From Channa striata (taxonomy: Eukaryota; Chordata; Actinopteri; Anabantiformes; Channidae): a stretch of DNA of 64,000 bases. The notes under the pieces are model-generated. The model was not told the DNA's origin. It saw only the letters and a list, made by a program, of their open reading frames with translations, and did not search any database. Position 1 is the stretch's first letter. Every line of letters begins with the position of its first letter. The DNA lies in NCBI GenBank assembly GCA_033026295.1, contig JAUPFM010000073.1, positions 91,920-155,919 on the forward strand. The letters are read 5' to 3'. Shown here in pieces: positions 12,126 through 23,400 of the stretch. The position numbers were made by a program, and so were the translations under genes.

Positions 12126-12960
12126 TTGTTAAATACAAGCTTGGCTTCAAAACAACGCATTTTCTCGCTGAGAAAAGGCGATTGCGAGCATAAAAGGATG
12201 CTTGAATTACATGCATTTACTGTCTTTTAAGGAAACATCCCACAAGCTTGTTTATATTTTCTGCTGAGTGGATTTAGGCTAAATTAGAAGGCAGACACAA
12301 TTTTATTTGAGTTTGGTGCAGAAATTGTTAAATACAAGCTTGGCTTCAAAACAGCATTTTCTCGCTGAGAGAAAAGGCGATTATGAGCATAAAAGGATGC
12401 TTGAATTACATGCATTTACTGTCTTTTAAGGAAACATCCCACAAGCTTGTTTATATGTTTTGCTGAGTGGATTTAGGCTAAATAAGAAGGCAGACACAGT
12501 TTTATTTGAGTTTGGTGCAGAAATTGTTAAATACAAGCTTGGCTCCAAAATACCATTTTCTCGCTGAGAAAAGGCGATTATGAGCGATGCTTGAATTATA
12601 TGCATTTACTGTCTTTTAAGGAAAACTTCCACAAGCTTATTTTCAGTCTCTCTTGAGTGGATACAGGCTAAATAAGAAGGCAGACACAGTTTTATTTGAG
12701 TTTGGTGCAGAAATTGTTAAATACATACTTGGCTTCAAAACAGCATTTTCTCGCTGAGAAAAGACAATTTTGAGTTTGAGCATAAAAGGATACTTGAATT
12801 ACATGCATTTACTGTCTTTTAAAGAAACATCCCACAAGCTTGTTTATATGTTCTGCTGAGTGGATTTAGGCTAAATAAGAAGGCAGACACAGTTTTAATT
12901 GAGTTTGGTGCAGAAATTGTTAAATACAAGCTTGGCTTCAAAACAGCATTTTCTCGCTGA
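12126..12960. repeat. Second copy of the segment at 1-830
   Basis: It carries the same ordered set of rare monomer variants as the window start, with the offset changing from 12125 to 12128 because of small indels. Differences include 'gattatgag' for 'gattgcgag' and a local insertion 'tttgagtttgag' near 12768-12780. It lies between the 7-mer and 6-mer HOR regions. Confidence 0.8.
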
Positions 12961-14810
12961 GAAAAGGCGATTATGAGCATAAAAGCGATGCTTGAATTAC
13001 ATGCATTTACTGTCTTTTAAGGAAACATCCCACAAGCTTATTTTCAGTCTCTCCTGAGTGGATTTAGGCTAAATTAGAAGGCAGACACAGTTTTATTTGA
13101 GTTTGGTGCAGAAATTGTAAAATACAAGCTTGGCTTCAAAACAGCATTTTCTCGCTGAGAAAAGGCGATTGCGAGCATAAAAGGATGCTTGAATTACATG
13201 CATTTACTGTCTTTTAAGGAAACATCCCACAAGCTTGTTTATATGTTCTGCTGAGTGGATTTAGGCTAAATTAGAAGGCAGACACAGTTTTATTTGAGTT
13301 TGGTGCAGAAATTGTTAAATACAAGCTTGGCTTCAAAACAGCATTTTCTCGCTGAGAAAAGGCGATTGCGAGCATAAAAGGATGCTTGAATTATATGCAT
13401 TTACTGTCTTTAAAGGAAAGATCCCACAAGCTTATTTTCAGTCTCTCCTGAGTGGATATAGGCTAAATAAGAAGGCAGACACAGTTTTATTTGAGTTTGG
13501 TGCAGAAATTGTTAAATACAAGCTTGGCTTCAAAACAGCATTTTCTCGCTGAGAAAAGGCGATTATGAGCATAAAAGGATCCTTGAATTACATGCATTTA
13601 CTGTCTTTTAAGGAAACATCCCACAAGCTTATTTTCAGTCTCTCCTGAGTGGATTTAGGCTAAATTAGAAGGCAGACACAGTTTTATTTGAGTTTGGTGC
13701 AGAAATTGTTAAATACAAGCTTGGCTTCAAAACAGCATTTTCTCGCTGAGAAAAGGCGATCAATGAGCATAAAAGGATGCTTGAATTATATGCATTTACT
13801 GTCTTTTAAGGAAACATCCCACAAGCTTGTTTATATGTTCTGCTGAGTGGATTTAGGCTAAATTAGAAGGCAGACACAGTTTTATTTGAGTTTGGTGCAG
13901 AAATTCTTAAATACAAGCTTGGCTTCAAAACAGCATTTTCTCGCTGAGAAAAGGCGAATCGAGCATAAAGGATGCTTGAATTACATGCATTTACTGTCTT
14001 TTAAGGAAACATCCCACAAGCTTATTTTCAGTCTCTCCTGAGTGGATTTAGGCTAAATTAGAAGGCAGACAGTTTTATTTGAGTTTGGTGCAGAAATTGT
14101 TAAATACAAGCTTGGCTTCAAAACAGCATTTTCTCGCTGAGAAAAGGCGATTCTGAGCATAAAAGGATGCTTGAATTACATGCATTTACTGTCTTTTAAG
14201 GAAACATCCCACAAGCTTGTTTATATGTTCTGCTGAGTGGATTTAGGCTAAATTAGAAGGCAGACACAGTTTTATTTGAGTTTGGTGCAGAAATTCTTAA
14301 ATACAAGCTTGGCTTCAAAACAGCATTTTCTCGCTGAGAAAAAAGGCGATTAAAAGGATGCTTGAATTATATGCATTTACTGTCTTTAAAGGAAAGATCC
14401 CACAAGCTTATTTTCAGTCTCTCCTGAGTGGATATAGGCTAAATAAGAAGGCAGACACAGTTTTATTTGAGTTTGGTGCAGAAATTGTTAAATACAAGCT
14501 TGGTTTCAAAACAGCATTTCTCGCTGAGAAAAGGCGAATGCGAGCATAAAAGGATGCTTGAATTACATGCATTTACTGTCTTTTAAGGAAAAACCCCACA
14601 AGCTTATTTTCAGTCTCTTCTGAGTGGATTTAGGCTAAATTAGAAGGCAGACACAGTTTTATTTGAGTTTGGTGCAGAAATTGTTAAATACAAGCTTGGC
14701 TTCAAAACAGCATTTTCTCGCTGAGAAAAGGCGATTGCGAGCATAAAAGGATGCTTGAATTACATGCATTTACTGTCTTTTAAGGAAACATCCCACAAGC
14801 TTATTTTCAG

Positions 14811-15980
14811 TCTGTCCTGAGTGGATATAGGCTAAATAAGAAGGCAGACACAGTTTTATTTGAGTTTGGTGCAGAAATTGTTAAATACAAGCTTGGCTTC
14901 AAAACAGCATTTTCTCGCTGAGAAAAGGCGATGCGACATAAAAGCGATGCTTGAATTACATGCATTTACTGTCTTTTAAGGAAACATCCACAAGCTTGTT
15001 TATATGTTCTGCTGAGTGGATTTAGGCTAAATTAGAAGGCAGACACAGTTTTATTTGAGTTTGGTGCAGAAATTGTTAAATACAAGTTTGGTTTCAAAAC
15101 AGCATTTTCTCGCTGAGAAAAGGCGAGCATAAAAGCGATGCTTGAATTATATGCATTTACTGTCTTTAAATGAAAGATCCCACAAGCTTATTTTCAGTCT
15201 CTCCTGAGTGGATATAGGCTAAATAAGAAGGCAGACACAGTTTTATTTGAGTTTGGTGCAGAAATTGTTAAATACAAGCTTGGCTTCAAAACAGCATTTT
15301 CTCGCTGAGAAAAGGCGAATGCGAGCATAAAAGGATGCTTGAATTACATGCATTTACTGTCTTTTAAGGAAACATCCCACAAGCTTATTTTCAGTCTCTT
15401 CTGAGTGGATTTAGGCTAAATTAGAAGGCAGACACAGTTTTATTTGAGTTTGGTGCAGAAATTGTTAAATACAAGCTTGGTTTCAAAACAGCATTTCTCG
15501 CTGAGAAAAGGCGAATCGAGCATAAAAGGATGCTTGAATTACATGCATTTACTGTCTTTTAAGGAAACATCCCACAAGCTTATTTTCAGTCTCTTCTGAG
15601 TGGATTTAGGCTAAATTAGAAGGCAGACACAGTTTTATTTGAGTTTGGTGCAGAAATTGTTAAACACAAGCTTGGTTTCAAAACAGCATTTTCGCTGAGA
15701 AAAGGCAAATGCGAGCATAAAAGGATGCTTGAATTACATGCATTTACTGTCTTTTAAGGAAACATCCCACAAGCTTGTTTATATGTTCTACTGAGTGGAT
15801 TTAGGCTAAATTAGAAGGCAGACACAGTTTTATTTGAGTTTGGTGCAGAAATTGTTAAATACAAGCTTGGTTTAAAACAGCATTTTCTCGCTGAGAAAAG
15901 GCGATTGCGAGCATAAAAGGATGCTTGAATTACATGCATTTACTGTCTTTTAAGGAAACATCCCACAAGCTTATTTTCAG
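14811..15980. repeat. 6-mer higher-order repeat, copy 1 (~1170 bp)
   Basis: Phased from 'tctgtcctgagtggatata' (14811). Monomers in order are: a, 'tctgtcctgag' with 'ggatatagg'; b, 'gtttatatgttctgctgag' with 'acaagtttgg'; c, 'ttatatgcattt' with 'ctttaaatgaaag' and 'ggatatagg'; d, 'cagtctcttctgag'; e, 'cagtctcttctgag' with 'gttaaacacaag'; f, 'gtttatatgttctactgag'. Six monomers of about 195 bp make 1170 bp, the distance to the next 'tctgtcctgag'. Confidence 0.83.
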
Positions 15981-17149
15981 TCTGTCCTGAGTGGATATAG
16001 GCTAAATAAGAAGGCAGACACAGTTTTATTTGAGTTTGGTGCAGAAATTGTTAAATACAAGCTTGGTTTCAAAACAGCATTTTCTCGCTGAGAAAAGGCG
16101 ACATAAAAGGATGCTTGAATTACATGCATTTACTGTCTTTTAAGGAAACATCCCACAAGCTTGTTTATATGTTCTACTGAGTGGATTTAGGCTAAATTAG
16201 AAGGCAGACACAGTTTTATTTGAGTTTGGTGCAGAAATTGTTAAATACAAGTTTGGTTTCAAAACAGCATTTTCTCGCTGAGAAAAGGCGATGCGAGCAT
16301 AAAAGGATGCTTGAATTATATGCATTTACTGTCTTTTAAGGAAAGATCCACAAGCTTATTTTCAGTCTCTCCTGAGTGGATATAGGCTAAATAAGAAGGC
16401 AGACACAGTTTTATTTGAGTTTGGTGCAGAAATTGTTAAATACAAGCTTGGCTTCAAAACAGCATTTTCTCGCTGAGAAAAGGCGAATGCGAGCATAAAA
16501 GGATGCTTGAATTACATGCATTTACTGTCTTTTAAGGAAACATCCCACAAGCTTATTTTCAGTCTCTTCTGAGTGGATTTAGGCTAAATTAGAAGGCAGA
16601 CACAGTTTTATTTGAGTTTGGTGCAGAAATTGTTAAATACAAGCTTGGTTTCAAAACAGCATTTTCTCGCTGAGAAAAGGCGAATCGAGCATAAAAGGAT
16701 GCTTGAATTACATGCATTTACTGTCTTTTAAGGAAACATCCACAAGCTTATTTTCAGTCTCTTCTGAGTGGATTTAGGCTAAATTAGAAGGCAGACACAG
16801 TTTTATTTGAGTTTGGTGCAGAAATTGTTAAACACAAGCTTGGTTTCAAAACAGCATTTCTCGCTGAGAAAAGGCAAATCGAGCATAAAAGGATGCTTGA
16901 ATTACATGCATTTACTGTCTTTTAAGGAAACATCCACAAGCTTGTTTATATGTTCTACTGAGTGGATTTAGGCTAAATTAGAAGGCAGACACAGTTTTAT
17001 TTGAGTTTGGTGCAGAAATTGTTAAATACAAGCTTGGTTTCAAAACAGCATTTTCTCGCTGAGAAAAGGCGATTGCTGAGCATAAAAGGATGCTTGAATT
17101 ACATGCATTTACTGTCTTTTAAGGAAACATCCCACAAGCTTATTTTCAG
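15981..17149. repeat. 6-mer higher-order repeat, copy 2 (~1169 bp)
   Basis: This repeats the order a-b-c-d-e-f of the preceding unit: 'tctgtcctgag' at 15981, 'acaagtttgg' near 16247, 'ttatatgc' near 16317 with 'ggatatagg', two 'cttctgag' monomers near 16566 and 16758, 'aaacacaag' near 16830, and 'gttctactgag' near 16952. The next 'tctgtcctgag' is at 17150. Confidence 0.83.
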
Positions 17150-18721
17150 TCTGTCCTGAGTGGATATAGGCTAAATAAGAAGGCAGACACAGTTTTATTT
17201 GAGTTTGGTGCAGAAATTGTTAAATACAAGCTTGGCTTCAAAACAGCATTTTCTCGCTGAGAAAAGGCGATTGCGCATAAAAGGATGCTTGAATTACATG
17301 CATTTACTGTCTTTTAAGGAAACATCCCACAAGCTTGTTTATATGTTCTACTGAGTGGATTTAGGCTAAATTAGAAGGCAGACACAGTTTTATTTGAGTT
17401 TGGTGCAGAAATTGTTAAATACAAGTTTGGTTTCAAAACAGCATTTTCTCGCTGAGAAAAGGCGATTGCGAGCATAAAAGGATGCTTGAATTATATGCAT
17501 TTACTGTCTTTAAAGGAAAGATCCCACAAGCTTATTTTCAGTCTCTCCTGAGTGGATATAGGCTAAATAAGAAGGCAGACACAGTTTTATTTGAGTTTGG
17601 TGCAGAAATTGTTAAATACAAGCTTGGCTTCAAAACAGCATTTTCTCGCTGAGAAAAGGCGAATGCGAGCATAAAAGGATGCTTGAATTACATGCATTTA
17701 CTGTCTTTTAAGGAAACATCCCACAAGCTTATTTTCAGTCTTTTCTGAGTGGATTTAGGCTAAATTAGAAGGCAGACACAGTTTTATTTGAGTTTGGTGC
17801 AGAAATTGTTAAATACAAGCTTGGTTTCAAAACAGCATTTCTCGCTGAGAAAAGCGATGCGAGCATAAAAGGATGCTTGAATTACATGCATTTACTGTCT
17901 TTTAAGGAAACATCCCACAAGCTTGTTTATATGTTCTACTGAGTGGATTTAGGCTAAATTAGAAGGCAGACACAGTTTTATTTGAGTTTGGTGCAGAAAT
18001 TGTTAAATACAAGCTTGGTTTCAAAACAGCATTTTCTCGCTGAGAAAAGGCGATTGTTTTATGACATAAAGGATGCTTGAATTATATGCATTTACTGTCT
18101 TTAAAGGAAACATCCCACAAGCTTATTTTTAGTCTCTCCTGAGTGGATATAGGCTAAATAAGAAGGCAGACACAGTTTTATTTGAGTTTGGTGCAGAAAT
18201 TGTTAAATACAAGCTTGGCTTCAAAACAGCATTTTCTCGCTGAGAAAAGGCGATTCAGCATAAAAGGATGCTTGAATTACATGCATTTACTGTCTTTTAA
18301 GGAAACATCCCACAAGCTTATTTTCAGTCTCTTCTGAGTGGATTTAGGCTAAATTAGAAGGCAGACACAGTTTTATTTGAGTTTGGTGCAGAAATTGTTA
18401 AACACAAGCTTGGTTTCAAAACAGCATTTCTCGCTGAGAAAAGGCGAATCTGCGAGCATAAAAGGATGCTTGAATTACATGCATTTACTGTCTTTAAGGA
18501 AACATCCCACAAGCTTGTTTATATGTTCTACTGAGTGGATTTAGGCTAAATTAGAAGGCAGACACAGTTTTATTTGAGTTTGGTGCAGAAATTGTTAAAT
18601 ACAAGCTTGGCTTCAAAACAGCATTTTCTCGCTGAGAAAAGGCGATTGCGAGCATAAAAGGATGCTTGAATTACATGCATTTACTGTCTTTTAAGGAAAC
18701 ATCCCACAAGCTTATTTTCAG
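17150..18721. repeat. 6-mer HOR variant with eight monomers (~1572 bp)
   Basis: It begins like the 6-mer (a, b, c, d), but monomer f ('gttctactgag', near 17934) follows d directly without e. Then a second c-type monomer (18085-18170, 'ttatatgc' and 'ggatatagg'), an e-type monomer ('cttctgag' with 'aaacacaag', near 18400) and another f (near 18526) appear before the next a at 18722. The order a-b-c-d-f-c-e-f is what unequal exchange between two 6-mers would give. Confidence 0.75.
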
Positions 18722-19700
18722 TCTGTCCTGAGTGGATTTAGGCTAAATAAGAAGGCAGACACAGTTTTATTTGAGTTTGGTGCAGAAATTGTTAAATACA
18801 AGCTTGGTTTCAAAACAGCATTTTCTCGCTGAGAAAAGGCGAATTGAGCATAAAAGGATGCTTTAATTACATGCATTTACTGTCTTTTAAGGAAACATCC
18901 CACAAGCTTGTTTATATGTTCTACTGAGTGGATTTAGGCTAAATTAGAAGGCAGACACAGTTTTATTTGAGTTTGGTGCAGAAATTGTTAAATACAAGTT
19001 TGGTTTCAAAACAGCATTTTCTCGCTGAGAAAAGGCGATTGCGAGCATAAAAGGATGCTTGAATTATATGCATTTACTGTCTTTAAATGAAACATCCCAC
19101 AAGCTTATTTTCAGTCTCTCCTGAGTGGATTTAGGCTAAATTAGAAGGCAGACACAGTTTTATTTGAGTTTGGTGCAGAAATTGTTAAATACAAGCTTGG
19201 TTTCAAAACAGCATTTTCGCTGAGAAAAGGCGATGCAGCATAAAAGGATGCTTGAATTACATGCATTTACTGTCTTTTAAGGAAACATCCACAAGCTTAT
19301 TTTCAGTCTCTTCTGAGTGGATTTAGGCTAAATTAGAAGGCAGACACAGTTTTATTTGAGTTTGGTGCAGAAATTGTTAAATACAAGCTTGGTTTCAAAA
19401 CAGCATTTCTCGCTGAGAAAAGGCGAATCGAGCATAAAAGGATGCTTGAATTACATGCATTTACTGTCTTTTAAGGAAACATCCCACAAGCTTGTTTATA
19501 TGTTCTACTGAGTGGATTTAGGCTAAATTAGAAGGCAGACACAGTTTTATTTGAGTTTGGTGCAGAAATTGTTAAATACAAGCTTGTTTTCAAAACAGCA
19601 TTTTCTCGCTGAGAAAAGGCGATTGCAGCATACATAAAAGGATGCTTGAATTACATGCATTTACTGTCTTTTAAGGAAACATCCACAAGCTTATTTTCAG
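18722..19700. repeat. 6-mer HOR variant with five monomers (~979 bp)
   Basis: The order is a-b-c-d-f, with no e. Monomer a at 18722 has 'ggatttagg' instead of 'ggatatagg', and c (near 19060) has 'ggatttagg' and 'aattag', so the diagnostic marks are being lost here. The next 'tctgtcctgag' is at 19701, followed by another only 393 bp later (20094). The HOR therefore breaks down towards the block A/B boundary. Confidence 0.75.
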
Positions 19701-20189
19701 TCTGTCCTGAGTGGATATAGGCTAAATAAGAAGGCAGACACAGTTTTATTTGAGTTTGGTGCAGAAATTGTTAAATACAAGTTTGGTTTCAAAACAGCAT
19801 TTCTCGCTGAGAAAAGGCGAATGCGAGCATAAAAGGATGCTTGAATTACATGCATTTACTGTCTTTTAAGGAAACATCCCACAAGCTTGTTTATATGTTC
19901 TACTGAGTGGATTTAGGCTAAATTAGAAGGCAGACACAGTTTTATTTGAGTTTGGTGCAGAAATTGTTAAATACAAGCTTGGCTTCAAAACAGCATTTTC
20001 TCGCTGAGAAAAGGCGATTATGAGCATAAAAGGATGCTTGAATTATATGCATTTACTGTCTTTAAAGGAAAGATCCCACAAGCTTATTTTCAGTCTGTCC
20101 TGAGTGGATATAGGCTAAATAAGAAGGCAGACACAGTTTTATTTGAGTTTGGTGCAGAAATTGTTAAATACAAGTTTGGTTTTCAAAAC

Positions 20190-20202
20190 AGCATTTTCGC
20201 TT
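20190..20202. other. Deletion junction in the last block A monomers
   Basis: 'gcattttcgct' is followed at once by 'tcttttaagg', skipping the island 2 segment and the 'ggatgcttgaattacatgc' core, about 60 bases. This is one of two breaks within 220 bp at the edge of block A. Confidence 0.75.
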
Positions 20203-20390
20203 CTTTTAAGGAAACATCCCACAAGCTTGTTTATATGTTCTGCTGAGTGGATTTAGGCTAAATTAGAAGGCAGACACAGTTTTATTTGAGTTTGGTGCAG
20301 AAATTGTTAAATACAAGCTTGGCTTCAAAACAGCATTTTCGCTGAGAAAAGGCGATTATAACATAAAGGATGCTTGAATTACATGCATTT

Positions 20391-20406
20391 ACTGTCTTTT
20401 AAAATA
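20391..20406. other. Deletion junction at the block A / block B boundary
   Basis: 'actgtctttta' runs into 'aaatacaagcttggc', removing about 100 bases that normally include the first AAGCTT and the 'gagtttggtgcag' core. The ends share at most a base or two of A. All monomers to the left have block A states and the next diagnostic site on the right (about 20597) is block B, so this is the likely subfamily junction. Confidence 0.7.
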
Positions 20407-23400
20407 CAAGCTTGGCTTCAAAACAGCATTTTCTCGCTGAGAAAAGGCGATTGCGAGCATAAAAGGATGCTTGAATTACATGCATTTACTGTCTTTTAAG
20501 GAAACATCCCACAAGCTTATTTATCAGTCTCTGCTGAGTGGATTTAGGCTAAATAAGAAGGCAGACACAGTTTTATTTGAGTTTGGTGCAGAAATTGTTC
20601 AATACAAGCTTGGCTTCAAAACAGCATTTTCTCGCTGAGAAAAGGCGATTGCGAGCATAAAAGGATGCTTGAATTACATGCATTTACTGTCTTTTAAGGA
20701 AACATCCCACAAGCTTATTTATCAGTCTCTGCTGAGTGGATTTAGGCTAAATAAGAAGGCAGACACAGTTTTATTTGAGTTTGGTGCAGAAATTGTTCAA
20801 TACAAGCTTGGCTTCAAAACAGCATTTTCTCGCTGAGAAAAAGCGATTGCGAGCATAAAAGGATGCTTGAATTACATGCATTTACTGTCTTTTAAGGAAA
20901 CATCCCACAAGCTTGTTTATATGTTCTGCTGAGTGGATTTAGGCTAAATAAGAAGGCAGACACAGTTTTATTTGAGTTTGGTGCAGAAATTGTTCAATAC
21001 AAGCTTGGCTTCAAAACAGCATTTTCTCGCTGAGAAAAGCGATTGCGAGCATAAAAGGATGCTTGAATTACATGCATTTACTGTCTTTTAAGGAAACATC
21101 CCACAAGCTTATTTATTAGTTCTGCTGAGTGGATTTAGGCTAAATAAGAAGGCAGACACAGTTTTATTTGAGTTTGGTGCAGAAATTGTTCAATACAAGC
21201 TTGGCTTCAAAACAGCATTTTCTCGCTGAGAAAAAGGCGATTGCGAGCATAAAAGGATGCTTGAATTACATGCATTTACTGTCTTTTAAGGAAACATCCC
21301 ACAAGCTTATTTATCAGTCTCTGCTGAGTGGATTTAGGCTAAATAAGAAGGCAGACACAGTTTTATTTGAGTTTGGTGCAGAAATTGTTCAATACAAGCT
21401 TGGCTTCAAAACAGCATTTTCTCGCTGAGAAAAGGCGATTGCGAGCATAAAAGGATGCTTGAATTACATGCATTTACTGTCTTTTAAGGAAACATCCCAC
21501 AAGCTTATTTATTATGTTCTGCTGAGTGGATTTAGGCTAAATAAGAAGGCAGACACAGTTTTATTTGAGTTTGGTGCAGAAATTGTTCAATACAAGCTAG
21601 CTTCAAAACAGCATTTTCTCGCTGAGAAAAAGGCGATTGCGAGCATAAAAGGATGCTTGAATTACATGCATTTACTGTCTTTTAAGGAAACATCCCACAA
21701 GCTTATTTATATGTTCTGCTGAGTGGATTTAGGCTAAATAAGAAGGCAGACACAGTTTTATTTGAGTTTGGTGCAGAAATTGTTCAATACAAGCTTGGCT
21801 TCAAAACAGCATTTTCTCGCTGAGAAAAAGGCGATTGCGAGCATAAAGGATGCTTGAATTACATGCATTTACTGTCTTTTAAGGAAACATCCCACAAGCT
21901 TATTTATTATGTTCTGCTGAGTGGATTTAGGCTAAATAAGAAGGCAGACACAGTTTTATTTGAGTTTGGTGCAGAAATTGTTCAATACAAGCTTGGCTTC
22001 AAAACAGCATTTTCTCGCTGAGAAAAGGCGATTGCTGAGCATAAAAGGATGCTTGAATTACATGCATTTACTGTCTTTTAAGGAAACATCCCACAAGCTT
22101 ATTTATCAGTCTCTGCTGAGTGGATTTAGGCTAAATAAGAAGGCAGACACAGTTTTATTTGAGTTTGGTGCAGAAATTGTTCAATACAAGCTTGGCTTCA
22201 AAACAGCATTTTCTCGCTGAGAAAAAGGCGATTGCGAGCATAAAGGATGCTTGAATTACATGCATTTACTGTCTTTTAAGGAAACATCCCACAAGCTTGT
22301 TTATATGTTCTGCTGAGTGGATTTAGGCTAAATAAGAAGGCAGACACAGTTTTATTTGAGTTTGGTGCAGAAATTGTTCAATACAAGCTTGGCTTCAAAA
22401 CAGCATTTTCTCGCTGAGAAAAAGGCGATTGCGAGCATAAAAGGATGCTTGAATTACATGCATTTACTGTCTTTTAAGGAAACATCCCACAAGCTTATTT
22501 ATCAGTCTCTGCTGAGTGGATTTAGGCTAAATAAGAAGGCAGACACAGTTTTATTTGAGTTTGGTGCAGAAATTGTTCAATACAAGCTTGGCTTCAAAAC
22601 AGCATTTTCTCGCTGAGAAAAAGCGATTGCGAGCATAAAAGGATGCTTGAATTACATGCATTTACTGTCTTTTAAGGAAACATCCCACAAGCTTATTTAT
22701 TATGTTCTGCTGAGTGGATTTAGGCTAAATAAGAAGGCAGACACAGTTTTATTTGAGTTTGGTGCAGAAATTGTTCAATACAAGCTTGGCTTCAAAACAG
22801 CATTTTCTCGCTGAGAAAAAGGCGATTGCGAAACATAAAAGGATGCTTGAATTACATGCATTTACTGTCTTTTAAGGAAACATCCCACAAGCTTATTTTT
22901 CAGTCTCTGCTGAGTGGATTTAGGCTAAATAAGAAGGCAGACACAGTTTTATTTGAGTTTGGTGCAGAAATTGTTCAATACAAGCTTGGCTTCAAAACAG
23001 CATTTTCTCGCTGAGAAAAGGCGATTGCGAGCATAAAAGGATGCTTGAATTACATGCATTTACTGTCTTTTAAGGAAACATCCCACAAGCTTATTTATCA
23101 TGTTCTGCTGAGTGGATTTAGGCTAAATAAGAAGGCAGACACAGTTTTATTTGAGTTTGGTGCAGAAATTGTTCAATACAAGCTTGGCTTCAAAACAGCA
23201 TTTTCTCGCTGAGAAAAAGCGATTGCGAGCATAAAAGGATGCTTGAATTACATGCATTTACTGTCTTTTAAGGAAACATCCCACAAGCTTATTTTCATGT
23301 CTCTGCTGAGTGGATTTAGGCTAAATAAGAAGGCAGACACAGTTTTATTTGAGTTTGGTGCAGAAATTGTTCAATACAAGCTTGGCTTCAAAACAGCATT

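Larger units (their letters stand above)
1..20404. repeat. Block A: diverse, HOR-bearing satellite subfamily ('gttaaatac')
   Basis: Monomers here carry 'gttaaatac' and mostly 'aattagaagg', with 'aataagaagg' on some. Island 1 has two clean forms, 'attttcagtctctcctgag' and 'gtttatatgttctgctgag'. Substitutions are spread along the monomer and many are shared by copies at fixed distances, which defines higher-order repeats. A 7-bp shortening, 'gcgagcgatgcttg' lacking 'ataaaag', recurs in this block, for example near 455, 838, 3826, 5835 and 11400. A roughly 131-bp internally deleted monomer is also confined to this block as far as I could see. The diversity suggests an older or better-resolved part of the array. 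Confidence 0.85.
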
